Under the pieces are notes generated by a model. The model made no database searches, was not told the origin of the DNA, and saw nothing but the letters and a program-made list of their open reading frames with translations. A stretch of DNA of 64,000 bases from Mixta calida. Its GTDB lineage: Bacteria; Pseudomonadota; Gammaproteobacteria; Enterobacterales; Enterobacteriaceae. This document shows positions 48,556-61,301 of the stretch, piece after piece; within the stretch, counting starts at the first letter, position 1, and the number at the start of each line of letters is the position of its first letter. The stretch lies in the NCBI RefSeq assembly GCF_002953215.1, contig NZ_CP026378.1, forward strand, positions 1,532,540 through 1,596,539. Direction: 5' to 3'. A program made the translations under genes and the position numbers.

Positions 48556-49050
48556 ATGGTAGACAATAAAAAACGCCCCGGTAAAGACCTCGACAGAATC
48601 GACAGAAATATCCTGAACGAGCTGCAGAAGGATGGTCGCATTTCCAACGTTGAACTTTCCAAACGCGTTGGGTTATCGCCCACGCCGTGCCTTGAACGCG
48701 TACGCCGCCTGGAACGTCAGGGATTTATTCTCGGCTATACCGCGTTGCTCAACCCGCACTATCTTGACGCCTCGCTGCTGGTTTTCGTTGAGATTACTCT
48801 GAATCGCGGCGCGCCCGACGTGTTTGAACAATTTAACGCCGCTGTGCAAAAACTTGAGGAAACTCAAGAGTGTCACCTGGTTTCCGGTGATTTTGACTAC
48901 CTGCTGAAAACCCGCGTGCCAGATATGTCCGCCTATCGTAAACTGCTGGGCGAAACCCTGCTGCGCCTGCCGGGTGTTAACGATACGCGTACTTATGTGG
49001 TCATGGAAGAGGTGAAGCAGAGCAATCGTCTGGTGATTAAAACGCGGTAA
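48556..49050 (+). CDS. lrp: Leucine-responsive regulatory protein Lrp
   Basis: A global DNA-binding regulator of amino-acid metabolism, transport and pili. The 164 residues (E. coli 164) are nearly identical: residues 12-60 form the AsnC-type winged helix with the helix SNVELSKRVGLSPTPCLERV, and a C-terminal RAM domain binds leucine (EECHLVSGDFDYLLKT-like TQECHLVSGDFDYLLK). AGAGAGAC lies upstream of the ATG. It could act on several genes in this window, such as sdaC, but no site was proven. Confidence 0.98.
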   Translation: MVDNKKRPGKDLDRIDRNILNELQKDGRISNVELSKRVGLSPTPCLERVRRLERQGFILGYTALLNPHYLDASLLVFVEITLNRGAPDVFEQFNAAVQKLEETQECHLVSGDFDYLLKTRVPDMSAYRKLLGETLLRLPGVNDTRTYVVMEEVKQSNRLVIKTR

Positions 49051-49168
49051 CACAGGGCAGGTGCAAAACCTGGTGGTATTCGGTACACTCCTGTGAATTC
49101 ATACAGGCACAGCGTCGGTTAGCCCGGCGCTGTTTCCTTCATAGTTTACAGGTACCTGGAGAGTTCTC

Positions 49169-52100
49169 TTGAGCCAGGAATATACAGAAGATAAAGAAGT
49201 GTCTCTTAAGCCGCTTAGTAGTGGTCGCCGTCTGCTCGAAGCGTTGCTGATTCTCGTCGCGCTCTTTGCTGTCTATTTGATGGTGGCGCTGGTTAGTTTT
49301 AATCCTTCCGATCCCAGCTGGTCGCAGACCGCCTGGCATGAACCTATCCATAACCTGGGCGGCAGCGTCGGCGCCTGGCTGGCCGATACGTTGCTGTTCA
49401 TTTTTGGCGTGATGGCGTACGCCATTCCACCGGTGATTCTGGGACTGTGCTGGATTACCTTCCGTCAGCGCGATCGTCAGGACTATATCGACTATTTCGC
49501 CGTCGGCCTGCGCCTGATAGGGGTGCTGGCGCTGGTGGTGACGACCTGCGGCCTCGCGGCGCTGAACGCGGATGATATCTGGTACTTCGCCTCCGGCGGG
49601 GTGATCGGCAGCCTGGTCAGCAGCGCGATGGCGCCTTATCTGAACGGCGCCAGCGGAACGCTGGCGTTGCTGTGCATCTGGGCCGCCGGCCTGACGCTCT
49701 ATACCGGCTGGTCATGGCTGACCATTGCCGAAAAAATCGGCGCGGTAGTGATGGGCGTGCTGACGTTCGCCAGCAACCGTTCACGTAATGACGATGCCTG
49801 GTATGAGGACGAGGAAGAAGCGCCTGCGCCGGTTATTAAGCGCGTCGTGCAGCTTGAAGAAGAGGACGATGTGCTGTTGACGCCGCCGCGCAGGCTCTCC
49901 GCCACTGACGATATCGACGAGGAAGACGATCCGCTGTTTGCCCGCGCCGACGACGCCGTAGCCGCCGACCCGCAGCCGCCGACGTCTGGCGCGCCGTCAC
50001 AGCCCGCCATTACTCAATCCGCAGCGGCGCCTGCGGCAGCTATGGTTCCGGCCAACGCTGCCGCAGCATCGGCGCTGGCGCAAACGGGCGCTGCCGCAGC
50101 TGCCTTGTCTCAGGCCGCTGCGCCGGTGGCGCAACCGACCCCGCCGTCTCAATCTGCCGCCGTTCAGCCGCCGCAGAACGCGACCTTTGGCGCGTCGTCT
50201 GCATCCGCAGCCTCTTCCACGCCGCAGCCGCAAATGCATCACGCCGTGCGGCCGGAAAGCGACAGCGCCGAGCCGCCGCTTTACCGGTTTGAAATGCCGC
50301 AGCAGACGCCCGCCGCCTTTACGCCGCACATTGAGGATGACGAAGGTCCTCAGATGGGGAACTGGCAGGAGGCGACGGCGTCAGCAACCGTTCAGAATGC
50401 CGCTGCTGCCGCCGCAGCGGGCGCCGCATCTTCATCGATGGCCGCGCCCTTTATGCCTGTCAGCGCGCCGGAAGAGAGCAATCCGCAAATCAAACAGGGC
50501 ATTGGACCTGAACTGCCGCGCCCGAAACCGGTTAAGCTCCCTACGCGCCGCGAGCTGGCTTCTTACGGTATAAAACTGCCTTCTCAACGTCTGGCGGAAG
50601 AGAAAGCCCGCCAGGAGGCGCAACAACAGGCCGCTCCCCAGCAGGACGAGGAGCAGGCCGCAGCTCAGGAAGAGACGCAGTTGCGCGACGCCTTTATGGC
50701 GCAGCAGAAAGCGCGCTACGGCGAAGAGTACGCCAGCGAAGATGACGAAGGCGCATCAGAGCAGGCGGCGCTGGCGCAGCAGTTCGCCCAGCAGCAGCAA
50801 CAGCGTTATGCGCAGCCGCAGCCTTCTCAAGCGGCGCCGTCTCAAGCGCAAACCGCGCTGACGCAGCCGCAAGAGCGCGCGTCATCGCCCTTTACTCAGC
50901 CAGCTGACGCTAACTCTCAGCCGCATCAGGATGAAATGACAACGCCGCCGCGTGACATGCCTGGCTTTACGCTTGACCCCGCCACCGTTTTCGATTTTTC
51001 GCCGATGGAAGATCTGGTGGATGACGGTCCGGGCGAGCCGCTGTTTACCATTGCCGCCACGCCTGAGCCGGAGTTTTCGACTGACGAAGCGCAGTGGCAG
51101 CAGCCCGCTCAACGTGCCGAGCCGCATTATCACAGCGAACCGAACGTCGTGCCGGCGCCGCAGCCGGCGGTTCCGCCAGCCGCAGCGCCTTCCGCCGCCT
51201 GGCAAGGCGAGCCGCAGGCTGCGTTTGCTCCAGCGGAACAGTCAAACGTATCGCAGCCGCACTATTCATCCGTGGCGGAACCGGGCGAACCGGAAGCAGA
51301 GCCTCAAAGCTCGCTGAGCGACAGCCTGATTCATCCGTTCCTGATGCGCCACGAGCAGCCGTTGCATAAGCCGACGACGCCGTTGCCGACGCTTGATCTG
51401 CTGACATCGCCGCCTGCGGAAGACGAGCCGGTGGATATGTTCGCGCTGGAGCAAACCGCCCGTCTGGTGGAGGCGCGTCTGGCGGACTATCGCGTTAAAG
51501 CGGAAGTGGTCGGCATCTCTCCCGGTCCGGTTATTACCCGTTTCGAGCTGGATCTGGCGCCGGGCGTAAAAGCCGCGCGTATCTCCAACCTGTCGCGCGA
51601 CCTGGCGCGTTCGCTGTCGGCGGTCGCGGTGCGCGTAGTTGAGGTGATTCCCGGCAAGCCGTATGTCGGTCTTGAACTGCCGAACAAGCGCCGTCAGACC
51701 GTTTATCTGCGCGAAGTGCTGGACTGCGCCAGCTTCCGCGATAATCCTTCGCCGCTTTCTGTTGTATTGGGGAAAGATATCGCCGGTCAGCCGGTGGTAG
51801 CCGATTTGGCTAAAATGCCGCACCTGCTGGTGGCGGGCACCACCGGGTCGGGTAAATCGGTCGGCGTAAACGCCATGATCCTCAGCATGCTCTATAAAGC
51901 CACCCCTGAAGAGGTGCGCTTTATTATGATCGACCCCAAAATGCTGGAGCTGTCGGTCTATGAAGGCATTCCTCATCTGCTGACGGAAGTGGTTACCGAC
52001 ATGAAGGATGCGGCGAACGCGCTGCGCTGGAGCGTCGGTGAGATGGAGCGGCGCTATAAGTTGATGTCCGCTCTTGGCGTGCGTAACCTGGCGGGCTATA

Positions 52101-52858
52101 ACGAGAAAATCGAGCAGGCAGAAGCGATGGGACGGCCGATCCCCGACCCGTTCTGGAAGCCGGGCGACAGCATGGATACCCTGCCGCCGACGCTGGAAAA
52201 ACTGCCTTATATCGTCGTGATGGTGGATGAGTTCGCCGATCTGATGATGGCCGTAGGCAAAAAGGTGGAGGAGCTGATCGCGCGTCTGGCGCAGAAAGCG
52301 CGTGCGGCAGGTATTCACCTTGTACTGGCGACGCAGCGACCCTCGGTGGATGTCATTACCGGTCTGATTAAGGCCAACATCCCAACGCGCATCGCCTTTA
52401 CCGTATCGAGCAAAATCGACTCGCGCACCATTCTCGATCAGGGCGGCGCCGAATCGCTGCTGGGCATGGGCGATATGCTTTATATGCCGCCGAACTCCTC
52501 GATTCCGGTGCGTGTTCACGGCGCTTTCGTGCGCGATCAGGAAGTGCATGCCGTAGTACAGGACTGGAAAGCGCGCGGACGCCCGCAATATATCGACAGC
52601 ATCACCGCTGGCGAAGAGGGCGAAGGCGGCAGCCTGGGTCTGGAAGGCGATGAAGAACTGGATCCGTTGTTCGATCAGGCGGTTTCGTTCGTGGTGGAAA
52701 AACGCCGCGCCTCTATTTCCGGTGTACAGCGTCAGTTCCGCATCGGTTACAACCGCGCGGCGCGCATTATCGAGCAGATGGAAGTGCAGGGCATCGTTTC
52801 GCCGCCGGGCCATAACGGCAACCGTGAGGTTCTGGCGCCACCGCCGCACGAAATGTAA
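49169..52858 (+). CDS. ftsK: DNA translocase FtsK
   Basis: FtsK couples cell division to chromosome segregation. It has 1229 residues, 100 fewer than E. coli (1329). Four TM helices fill residues 20-200. A linker at about 200-710 is low-complexity (Ala, Pro, Gln and Glu) and aligns poorly with E. coli. The RecA-like motor has Walker [11 protein letters not shown] near 893 and Walker [12 protein letters not shown] near 1018. The C-terminal gamma winged helix ([18 protein letters not shown]) reads KOPS DNA. Start is TTG at 49169 with GGAGAG 8 bases upstream. lolA and rarA follow. Confidence 0.96.
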   Translation: MSQEYTEDKEVSLKPLSSGRRLLEALLILVALFAVYLMVALVSFNPSDPSWSQTAWHEPIHNLGGSVGAWLADTLLFIFGVMAYAIPPVILGLCWITFRQRDRQDYIDYFAVGLRLIGVLALVVTTCGLAALNADDIWYFASGGVIGSLVSSAMAPYLNGASGTLALLCIWAAGLTLYTGWSWLTIAEKIGAVVMGVLTFASNRSRNDDAWYEDEEEAPAPVIKRVVQLEEEDDVLLTPPRRLSATDDIDEEDDPLFARADDAVAADPQPPTSGAPSQPAITQSAAAPAAAMVPANAAAASALAQTGAAAAALSQAAAPVAQPTPPSQSAAVQPPQNATFGASSASAASSTPQPQMHHAVRPESDSAEPPLYRFEMPQQTPAAFTPHIEDDEGPQMGNWQEATASATVQNAAAAAAAGAASSSMAAPFMPVSAPEESNPQIKQGIGPELPRPKPVKLPTRRELASYGIKLPSQRLAEEKARQEAQQQAAPQQDEEQAAAQEETQLRDAFMAQQKARYGEEYASEDDEGASEQAALAQQFAQQQQQRYAQPQPSQAAPSQAQTALTQPQERASSPFTQPADANSQPHQDEMTTPPRDMPGFTLDPATVFDFSPMEDLVDDGPGEPLFTIAATPEPEFSTDEAQWQQPAQRAEPHYHSEPNVVPAPQPAVPPAAAPSAAWQGEPQAAFAPAEQSNVSQPHYSSVAEPGEPEAEPQSSLSDSLIHPFLMRHEQPLHKPTTPLPTLDLLTSPPAEDEPVDMFALEQTARLVEARLADYRVKAEVVGISPGPVITRFELDLAPGVKAARISNLSRDLARSLSAVAVRVVEVIPGKPYVGLELPNKRRQTVYLREVLDCASFRDNPSPLSVVLGKDIAGQPVVADLAKMPHLLVAGTTGSGKSVGVNAMILSMLYKATPEEVRFIMIDPKMLELSVYEGIPHLLTEVVTDMKDAANALRWSVGEMERRYKLMSALGVRNLAGYNEKIEQAEAMGRPIPDPFWKPGDSMDTLPPTLEKLPYIVVMVDEFADLMMAVGKKVEELIARLAQKARAAGIHLVLATQRPSVDVITGLIKANIPTRIAFTVSSKIDSRTILDQGGAESLLGMGDMLYMPPNSSIPVRVHGAFVRDQEVHAVVQDWKARGRPQYIDSITAGEEGEGGSLGLEGDEELDPLFDQAVSFVVEKRRASISGVQRQFRIGYNRAARIIEQMEVQGIVSPPGHNGNREVLAPPPHEM

Positions 52859-52888
52859 TAAAACGGCTTTTGCGCTGTCAGAGAGTAA

Positions 52889-52915
52889 ACGGGCCGGATT
52901 ACCGGCCCGTTGTTT
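52889..52915 (+). terminator. Terminator after ftsK
   Basis: ACGGGCCGG / CCGGCCCGT stem with loop ATTA and a T-rich tail (TGTTTATTT), 30 bases past ftsK. The tail is interrupted, so termination may be partial before lolA. Confidence 0.75.
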
Positions 52916-53049
52916 ATTTAAGCACCAGACAGCGCCCGCCGCGGCGCTTTCAGCATATTCTCCTGTCGGGAAGCGTGTTGTCAGTCTAATGTGTAATAAG
53001 GCCGCCGCTTATTTGCGGGATAAAACGACTTAAAAAGGAATCGGTAGTC

Positions 53050-53661
53050 ATGAAAAAATTAGTACTTGCTTGCGGTTTGCTTTCAGCACTGACTTCAGCC
53101 GGCGCGCTGGCCGATGCCTCCAGTGAATTACAGCAACGCCTGGATAAGGTGAGCAGTTTCCATGCCAGCTTCAGCCAAAAGGTCACCGACGGCAGCGGGT
53201 CTAACGTACAGGAAGGCGAGGGCGAGCTGTGGGTTAAGCGTCCCAACCTGTTCAACTGGCATATGACCGCGCCCGATGAAAGCGTGATCGTTTCAGATGG
53301 CAAAACGCTGTGGTTCTATAATCCTTTTGTTGAGCAGGTCAGCGCCACCTGGCTGAACAGCGCCACCAGCAATACGCCGTTTATGCTGATTGCACGCAAT
53401 CAGCGCAGCGACTGGCAGCAATATAATGTCAAACAGCAGGGCGACACCTTTGAGCTGACCCCTAAAACCAGCGCGGGCAACCTCAAACAGTTTATGATTA
53501 ACGTCTCTGGCAACGGCACTATTAATCAATTCAGCGCCGTTGAGCAGGATGGACAGCGCAGCAGCTACACGCTGAAAAGCCAGAACAACGGGCCGGTCAG
53601 CGCGGACAAATTTACCTTTACGCCACCAAAAGGGGTGACGGTAGACGATCAACGTCAGTGA
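53050..53661 (+). CDS. lolA: Periplasmic lipoprotein chaperone LolA
   Basis: LolA carries outer-membrane lipoproteins from LolCDE to LolB. The 203 residues match E. coli. The signal peptide ends GALAD (about residue 21). The mature protein forms an open beta-barrel and keeps the segment [21 protein letters not shown], with Arg64-type residues of the family, and ends [21 protein letters not shown] lies before the ATG. rarA follows after 7 bases. Lipoproteins encoded here (YbjP, AmiD) would be its cargo. Confidence 0.97.
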   Translation: MKKLVLACGLLSALTSAGALADASSELQQRLDKVSSFHASFSQKVTDGSGSNVQEGEGELWVKRPNLFNWHMTAPDESVIVSDGKTLWFYNPFVEQVSATWLNSATSNTPFMLIARNQRSDWQQYNVKQQGDTFELTPKTSAGNLKQFMINVSGNGTINQFSAVEQDGQRSSYTLKSQNNGPVSADKFTFTPPKGVTVDDQRQ

Positions 53662-53668
53662 GGTTGAG

Positions 53669-55012
53669 TTGAGTAATCTCTCCCTTGATTTTTCGACAGA
53701 GCAGTTTCAGCCCTTGGCCGCGCGCATGCGGCCAACTAAGCTGGAGCACTATATCGGGCAACAGCATTTGCTGGCGCCCGGTAAACCCTTAACGCGCGCC
53801 ATCGAAGCGGGCCATCTGCATTCGATGATCCTGTGGGGGCCGCCCGGCACCGGTAAAACCACACTGGCCGAGCTGATTGGCCGCTACGGCAATGCCGATG
53901 TTGAGCGCATCTCTGCCGTCACGTCCGGCATTAAAGAGATCCGCGAAGCCATTGAGCGCGCGCGCCAGAACCGTCAGGCGGGACGCCGCATGATCCTGTT
54001 CGTCGATGAGGTGCACCGCTTTAATAAAAGCCAGCAGGACGCTTTCCTGCCGCATATTGAAGACGGCACCATTACCTTTATCGGCGCCACTACCGAAAAT
54101 CCCTCTTTCGAGCTGAATTCCGCATTGTTGTCGCGTGCGCGCGTTTATCTGCTGAAATCCCTGACGACGGAGGAGATTGAAACGGTGCTGGAACAGGCGC
54201 TGACCGATAGTGAACGTGGTTTAGGCAGAGAGGATATCGACCTGCCGCCAGCTACCCGGCGCATGATTGCCGAGCTGGTTAACGGCGATGCGCGCCGTGC
54301 GCTGAATACGTTGGAAATGATGGCGGATATGGCGGAAAGCGATGCACAAGGTAAGCGCATACTGACGCCGCAACTGCTAAATGAGGTTTCCGGCGAGCGC
54401 GCCGCGCGCTTTGATAATAAGGGCGACCGTTATTACGATCTGATCTCCGCGCTGCATAAGTCGGTACGCGGTTCCGCGCCGGACGCGGCGCTTTACTGGT
54501 ATGCGCGCATTATCACCGCGGGCGGCGATCCGCTCTATGTAGCGCGACGTTTGCTGGCGATCGCTTCTGAAGATGTCGGCAACGCCGATCCGCGCGCAAT
54601 GCAGGTCGCCATTGCCGCCTGGGACTGCTTTACGCGCGTCGGTCCGGCAGAGGGCGAGCGCGCCATAGCGCAAGCGATTGTCTATCTTGCCTGCGCGCCG
54701 AAAAGCAATGCGGTCTACACCGCTTTTAAAGCGGCGTTGCGCGACGCCCGCGAAAAGCCGGACTTTGACGTGCCAGAACATTTGCGCAACGCCCCGACCC
54801 GTCTGATGAAAGAGATGGGACTCGGCAAAGCGTATCGCTATGCGCATGACGAACCGAATGCCTACGCCGCCGGAGAGGACTACTTTCCGCCGGAGATGGC
54901 GCAGACGCGCTACTATCAGCCCACCAGTCGCGGGCTGGAAGGTAAAATTGGCGAAAAGCTCGCCTGGCTGTCGGAGCAGGATCAAAATAGCCCGACAAAA
55001 CGCTACCGCTAA
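53669..55012 (+). CDS. rarA: Replication-associated recombination protein RarA
   Basis: A cytoplasmic AAA+ ATPase acting at stalled replication forks. It has 447 residues, as in E. coli, with Walker [10 protein letters not shown] near residue 57, Walker [11 protein letters not shown] near 111, sensor-1 [13 protein letters not shown], and the C-terminal tetramerisation part ([17 protein letters not shown]). TTG start at 53669, 7 bases after the lolA stop, with TGAGG in front; MSNLSLDF matches the E. coli N-terminus. It is likely co-transcribed with lolA. Confidence 0.96.
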   Translation: MSNLSLDFSTEQFQPLAARMRPTKLEHYIGQQHLLAPGKPLTRAIEAGHLHSMILWGPPGTGKTTLAELIGRYGNADVERISAVTSGIKEIREAIERARQNRQAGRRMILFVDEVHRFNKSQQDAFLPHIEDGTITFIGATTENPSFELNSALLSRARVYLLKSLTTEEIETVLEQALTDSERGLGREDIDLPPATRRMIAELVNGDARRALNTLEMMADMAESDAQGKRILTPQLLNEVSGERAARFDNKGDRYYDLISALHKSVRGSAPDAALYWYARIITAGGDPLYVARRLLAIASEDVGNADPRAMQVAIAAWDCFTRVGPAEGERAIAQAIVYLACAPKSNAVYTAFKAALRDAREKPDFDVPEHLRNAPTRLMKEMGLGKAYRYAHDEPNAYAAGEDYFPPEMAQTRYYQPTSRGLEGKIGEKLAWLSEQDQNSPTKRYR

Positions 55013-56404
<1,392 letters not shown>

Positions 56405-56808
56405 TCATACTTTCAGCTATTTAAGCCCGCCGATATCGGCGGGCTTTTTTATATGCGCTTTATAAACGACAGATCTGATTTTCATTTATAAAGGGCGATG
56501 TTTACCGGCTAATAACAGAAAGACAAGCGTTTTGCATTCCCTTTCATTAAACGTTGCGCTCCGCTATAAGTACAAAGAACAAAAAAATAAATATATCGAC
56601 TTTCATCGGCGCTGTTTTAATCAACTCATTGAATTACTAAGCTATTATCGAACGAAGCGATCAGAAATTGCCGCCGCTGCGCTGTTATAGATAAAAAAAT
56701 TAAATCGCCCTAAAGCAAATTGTGCCACCGTTAAATTCCACGCATTGACATCAAAAACAGAAGTGGCAATATTCGCGCACTTTCTCTCACTTCCCTGTGA
56801 CTTAACCG
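56405..56808. other. 404-bp AT-rich gap between serS and ycaD
   Basis: After the serS terminator the gap is AT-rich (56460-56760), with no gene. E. coli has dmsABC and ycaC here. Possible remains of an upstream regulatory region, plus the ycaD promoter. No FNR-like site was recognised. Confidence 0.5.
56423..56450 (+). terminator. Terminator after serS
   Basis: AAGCCCGCCGAT / ATCGGCGGGCTT stem followed by TTTT, 19 bases past serS. Confidence 0.92.
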
Positions 56809-57960
56809 ATGTCCACCTGGTCTCGTCCCGTTGTGCTGCTGCTCTGCGGCCTGCTGCTGTTAACGGTCTCTATTGCCGTGCTTAATACTCTTGTGCCCCT
56901 GTGGCTGACTCACGACAGCTTGCCGACCTGGCAGGTAGGTATGGTTAGCTCGTCCTGGTACGCCGGTAACCTTATTGGTACGCTGCTGGCCGGCTGGCTG
57001 ATTAAGCATTACGGCTTTAACCGCAGCTATTATCTCGCTTCGCTGGTCTTTGCCGTCTCGACCGCCGCGCTGGGCATGAATGAAGGATTCTGGAGCTGGA
57101 CGCTGTGGCGCCTGGCGGCGGGCATCGGCTGCGCCTGGATTTGGGTGGTGGTTGAAAGCGCTTTGCTCTGTAGCGGGACGTTGCGTAATCGCGGTCAACT
57201 GCTGGCGGCTTACATGATTGTCTATTACCTGGGCACCGTTGCCGGACAGCTAATGATTAGCAAGATGCCTACAGGTCTGACACACGTTCTGCCATGGGTC
57301 ACCGCAGTGATCGTGACCGGCGTGCTGCCGATTATCTTTATGAAGATTACGCCGGCAGCGAATGAAGATGATGGCGCGCCGGGCCGCATTTGGCCGATGC
57401 TGCGTCGTCGCAGCTCAAGGCTGGGCATTAACGGCTGCATTATTTCCGGTATTGTGCTGGGATCGCTGTATGGCCTGATGCCGCTCTATCTTTCCCATCA
57501 GGGCATCAGCGACGCTAACGTGGGATACTGGATGGCGCTGTTGGTCAGCGCCGGGATTGTTGGCCAGTGGCCAGTTGGACGCCTGGCTGACCGCTACGGT
57601 CGTCTTCTGGTGCTGCGCGTGCAGGTGTTTATCGTCATCCTCGGGGCCATTGCCATGCTGGGCAATACCGCGATGGTGCCAGCCCTGTTTATTCTGGGCG
57701 CGGCCGGTTTTACGCTGTATCCGGTGGCGATGTCGTGGGCCTGCGAAACCGTAAAGCATCATGAGCTGGTGGCGATGAACCAGGCGCTACTGTTGAGCTA
57801 TACCATCGGCAGCCTGGCAGGACCCAGCATGACGGCAATGCTGATGCAGAACTATTCTGACCAGCTGCTGTTTGTGATGATCGCGGCGGTGGCGCTGGTC
57901 TATTTAGTGATGCTGCTGCGCAAAGCCGATCATCATGTTACGCCGGTGGCGCAGGCATAA
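56809..57960 (+). CDS. ycaD: MFS transporter YcaD
   Basis: A 383-residue inner-membrane major-facilitator protein (E. coli 382) with 12 TM helices. The N-terminal [13 protein letters not shown], the inter-helix [26 protein letters not shown] and the second-half motif [14 protein letters not shown] (motif A-like) are visible. The substrate is unknown in E. coli too. ATG start at 56809; the ribosome binding site is poor. It is convergent with pflA with a shared terminator. Confidence 0.92.
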   Translation: MSTWSRPVVLLLCGLLLLTVSIAVLNTLVPLWLTHDSLPTWQVGMVSSSWYAGNLIGTLLAGWLIKHYGFNRSYYLASLVFAVSTAALGMNEGFWSWTLWRLAAGIGCAWIWVVVESALLCSGTLRNRGQLLAAYMIVYYLGTVAGQLMISKMPTGLTHVLPWVTAVIVTGVLPIIFMKITPAANEDDGAPGRIWPMLRRRSSRLGINGCIISGIVLGSLYGLMPLYLSHQGISDANVGYWMALLVSAGIVGQWPVGRLADRYGRLLVLRVQVFIVILGAIAMLGNTAMVPALFILGAAGFTLYPVAMSWACETVKHHELVAMNQALLLSYTIGSLAGPSMTAMLMQNYSDQLLFVMIAAVALVYLVMLLRKADHHVTPVAQA

Positions 57961-57980
57961 AGCTGCTCAGCATCGGATAT

Positions 57981-58010
57981 AAAAAAGGGCGACTAAAGTC
58001 GCCCTTTTTT
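57981..58010. terminator. Bidirectional terminator between ycaD and pflA
   Basis: AAAAAAGGGCGACT / AGTCGCCCTTTTTT hairpin between two convergent genes. A- and T-runs on both strands. Confidence 0.92.
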
Positions 58011-58023
58011 GTTGGCCGCCAGG

Positions 58024-58764
58024 CTAGTAGGTCACCTTGTGCCCATAACCTTCCAGGATATGCTTGATGCGATCCATGGTATCCGCTTTGGGCGGTTTAA
58101 CGCCGTCCAGCTTGTACTCCTCGCCCATGGCAGTCCATTTGTGTTTGCCCAGCTCATGGTAGGGCAGCAGCTCGATTTTCTCAACGTTCTTCATATCACG
58201 GGTAAATTCACCCAGGCGATGCGCGGAATCGTCATCATCCGTATAGCCCGGCACAATCACATAGCGTATCCAGGTGCGAATGCCTTTCTTCGCGAGATAG
58301 CGGGCAAAATCCATGGTGCGATGGTTAGAAACGCCTACCAGAATCTGATGGATATCATCGTTAATCTGCTTCAGATCGAGCATTACCAGATCGGTCACGT
58401 CCAGCAGTTCGTCAATGACCGGATCGTAGCGGCGTACAAAGCCGTTGGTGTCCAGACAGGTATGGATGCCTTCCGCCTTGCACGCCCGGAACCAGTCCCG
58501 GACAAAAGCAGCCTGTAAGATAGCCTCACCGCCGGACGCGGTGACGCCGCCGCCTGAAGCATTCATAAAGTGGCGATAGGAGAGAACATCCTTCATTAAC
58601 TCTTCAACCGTGATTTCCTTGCCTCCATGCGTATCCCAGGTATCGCGATTATGACAATAGAGGCAGCGCATCAGGCAGCCCTGAAAGAAGGTGATAAAGC
58701 GGATACCGGGACCATCAACGGTGCCACAGGATTCAAATGAGTGAATACGGCCGATAGTTGACAT
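58024..58764 (-). CDS. pflA: Pyruvate formate-lyase activating enzyme PflA
   Basis: A radical-SAM enzyme that makes the glycyl radical on PflB. With ATG at 58764 it has 246 residues (as E. coli), with Cys30, Cys34 and Cys37 for the [4Fe-4S] cluster (GCLMRCLYC) and a glycine-rich segment [15 protein letters not shown] near residue 75. GGAG lies 11 bases upstream; the in-frame start 153 bases earlier would add an unrelated peptide. It is separated from pflB by 164 bases with a terminator. Confidence 0.97.
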   Translation of the reverse strand: MSTIGRIHSFESCGTVDGPGIRFITFFQGCLMRCLYCHNRDTWDTHGGKEITVEELMKDVLSYRHFMNASGGGVTASGGEAILQAAFVRDWFRACKAEGIHTCLDTNGFVRRYDPVIDELLDVTDLVMLDLKQINDDIHQILVGVSNHRTMDFARYLAKKGIRTWIRYVIVPGYTDDDDSAHRLGEFTRDMKNVEKIELLPYHELGKHKWTAMGEEYKLDGVKPPKADTMDRIKHILEGYGHKVTY

Positions 58765-58890
58765 TGCGATGAGTTCTCCAAAATGAGCCTGCCTGGCAGG
58801 TGACGCAGTCTTTACGGGCTGCTGCGTTAAGTTGAGTCTGTTTTGCCAGATGACCTCGGTCGAGATCTCTGGCAAACCAGGCTTGCTGGT

Positions 58891-58914
58891 AAAAAGGCTC
58901 CCGCAGGAGCCTTT
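58891..58914 (-). terminator. Terminator after pflB
   Basis: On the minus strand AAAGGCTCC / GGAGCCTTT with a 4-base loop is followed by TTTTT, 15 bases past the pflB stop. It limits read-through from focA-pflB into pflA. Confidence 0.88.
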
Positions 58915-58928
58915 CATTAGCGCGGGGA

Positions 58929-61217
58929 TTACAGCGACTGAGTAAAGGTACGCGTAATCACATCCTGCTGCTGCTCTTTGGTCAGCGAGTTAAAACGCAC
59001 CGCATAACCTGAAACGCGAATGGTCAGCTGCGGATATTTCTCCGGATGGTCCATCGCATCCATCAGCATTTCACGGTTCATGACGTTAACGTTCAAATGC
59101 TGACCGCCTTCAATCGCCGTTTCCGCTTCATGGTGGAAGTAACCATCCATAAGACCGGCCAGGTTGGTTTTACGCACGTCGTCATCTTTACCCAGCGCGT
59201 TCGGCACGATAGAGAAGGTGTAAGAGATACCATCTTTCGCGTAAGCGAACGGCAGCTTGGCAACGGAGGTCAGCGAGGCGACGGCGCCTTTCTGATCGCG
59301 GCCATGCATCGGGTTTGCGCCCGGACCGAAAGGTGCGCCTGCGCGACGGCCATCCGGGGTGTTACCCGTTTTCTTACCGTAAACCACGTTTGAAGTAATG
59401 GTCAGTACAGACTGGGTCGGCACGGCGTCACGATAGGTGTTCAGTTTCTGAATTTTCTTCATGAAACGTTCAACCAGGTCGCAGGCAAGGTCGTCGACAC
59501 GCGGATCGTTGTTACCGAACTGCGGATATTCGCCTTCGATTTCAAAGTCCACAGCCAGGCCATCTTCATCACGAACCGGCTTAACTTTGGCATATTTAAT
59601 CGCTGACAGGGAGTCTGCCGCAACAGACAGACCGGCAATGCCGCAGGCCATGGTGCGGTAAACGTCACGGTCATGCAGCGCCATCAACGCAGCTTCATAG
59701 CTGTATTTGTCGTGCATGTAGTGAATGATGTTCAGCGCGGTGACGTACTGTTTAGCCAGCCAGTCCATAAAGTGGTCGAGGCGCGCCATAACGGTGTCGA
59801 AATCCAGCACGTCGTCGGTGATCGGCGAATCTTTCGGGCCGACCTGCATTTTCATTTTCTCGTCAACGCCGCCGTTGATTGCGTACAGCAGGGTTTTGGC
59901 GAGGTTGGCGCGCGCGCCGAAGAACTGCATCTGTTTACCGACGATCATCGGGCTGACGCAGCAGGCGATAGCGTAATCGTCGTTATCGAAGTCCGGACGC
60001 ATCAAATCATCGTTTTCATACTGCACGGATGACGTGTCGATAGAGACTTTCGCTGCATATTTCTTAAAGTTAATCGGCAGCTGCTCTGACCACAGAATGG
60101 TCATGTTCGGTTCCGGTGACGGGCCCATGGTGTACAGGGTGTTCAGGAAGCGGAAGGTGGTTTTGGTCACCAGCGTGCGGCCGTCTACGCCCATACCTGC
60201 CAGGGATTCCGTTGCCCAGATCGGGTCGCCGGAGAAGAGTTCATCATACTCTGGCGTACGCAGGAAGCGCACCATGCGCAGCTTCATTACCAGGTGGTCG
60301 ATCAGCTCCTGTGCTTCCTCTTCAGTCAGTTTGCCTGCCTGCATATCGCGTTCGATATAAACATCAAGGAAGGTAGAAACGCGGCCAAAGGACATCGCTG
60401 CGCCGTTCTGAGACTTCACAGCCGCCAGATAAGCGAAGTAGGTCCACTGTACTGCTTCTTGCGCGTTGGTTGCCGGGCGAGAGATGTCGCAGCCATATTT
60501 CGCCGCCATCTCTTTCAGCTGCGCCAGCGCGCGATGCTGTTCAGCGATCTCTTCACGCAGACGGATAGTGGCTTCCAGGTTAACGCCATTTTCCAAATCG
60601 CTCTGCAAAGAAGTGAACTGAGCGAATTTATCCTGCATCAGATAATCGATGCCGTACAGCGCGACGCGACGGTAGTCGCCAATGATACGGCCACGGCCGT
60701 AGGCATCAGGCAGACCGGTCAGCACGCCTGATTTACGGCAGCGCAGAATGTCCGGGGTATAGACGTCGAATACGCCCTGGTTATGGGTTTTACGGTATTC
60801 GGTGAAGATTTTTTTCAGCTGAGGATCAAGCTCGCGGTTATACGCTTTGCATGAACCTTCCACCATTTTGATGCCGCCAAAGGGAATCAGCGCGCGTTTC
60901 AGCGGCGCATCGGTCTGCAGGCCTACGATTTTTTCCAGGTTCTGGTCGATGTAGCCTGCATCGTGAGAGGTAATGGTAGATGCAACATCGGTATCAAAAT
61001 CAACCGGCGCATGGGTGCGGTTTTCGATTTTGATACCTTCCAACACTTTATTCCACAGCTGTGTGGTTGCGTCGGTAGCGCCAGCCAGGAAGGATTCGTC
61101 ACCTTCATAAGGCGTGTAGTTTTTCTGAATGAAATCGCGAACGTTAACTGATTTCTGCCATTCGCCTGCGCTAAAACCTTCCCAGGCAGCAGCCAGTTTT
61201 TCATTGAGCTCGGTCAT
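58929..61217 (-). CDS. pflB: Formate C-acetyltransferase PflB
   Basis: The glycyl-radical enzyme that turns pyruvate and CoA into acetyl-CoA and formate without oxygen. It has 762 residues (E. coli 760). The active-site pair Cys419-Cys420 (IACCVSPM) and the radical glycine Gly737 (RVSGYAVRF) are present. The two extra residues are in [12 protein letters not shown], near residue 697, where E. coli has HHEASIEGGQ. The start ATG is at 61217 with AAGGTAGG upstream. It follows focA by 84 bases in a focA-pflB operon. Confidence 0.98.
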   Translation of the reverse strand: MTELNEKLAAAWEGFSAGEWQKSVNVRDFIQKNYTPYEGDESFLAGATDATTQLWNKVLEGIKIENRTHAPVDFDTDVASTITSHDAGYIDQNLEKIVGLQTDAPLKRALIPFGGIKMVEGSCKAYNRELDPQLKKIFTEYRKTHNQGVFDVYTPDILRCRKSGVLTGLPDAYGRGRIIGDYRRVALYGIDYLMQDKFAQFTSLQSDLENGVNLEATIRLREEIAEQHRALAQLKEMAAKYGCDISRPATNAQEAVQWTYFAYLAAVKSQNGAAMSFGRVSTFLDVYIERDMQAGKLTEEEAQELIDHLVMKLRMVRFLRTPEYDELFSGDPIWATESLAGMGVDGRTLVTKTTFRFLNTLYTMGPSPEPNMTILWSEQLPINFKKYAAKVSIDTSSVQYENDDLMRPDFDNDDYAIACCVSPMIVGKQMQFFGARANLAKTLLYAINGGVDEKMKMQVGPKDSPITDDVLDFDTVMARLDHFMDWLAKQYVTALNIIHYMHDKYSYEAALMALHDRDVYRTMACGIAGLSVAADSLSAIKYAKVKPVRDEDGLAVDFEIEGEYPQFGNNDPRVDDLACDLVERFMKKIQKLNTYRDAVPTQSVLTITSNVVYGKKTGNTPDGRRAGAPFGPGANPMHGRDQKGAVASLTSVAKLPFAYAKDGISYTFSIVPNALGKDDDVRKTNLAGLMDGYFHHEAETAIEGGQHLNVNVMNREMLMDAMDHPEKYPQLTIRVSGYAVRFNSLTKEQQQDVITRTFTQSL

Positions 61218-61301
61218 GATATACCTACCTTCTGATAAAAGTTCTTTTTTTGCGCCAGCCGAACGCGTGGCCAGCCGGCGCGAATAGATTGCGTTGCGCG
61301 G

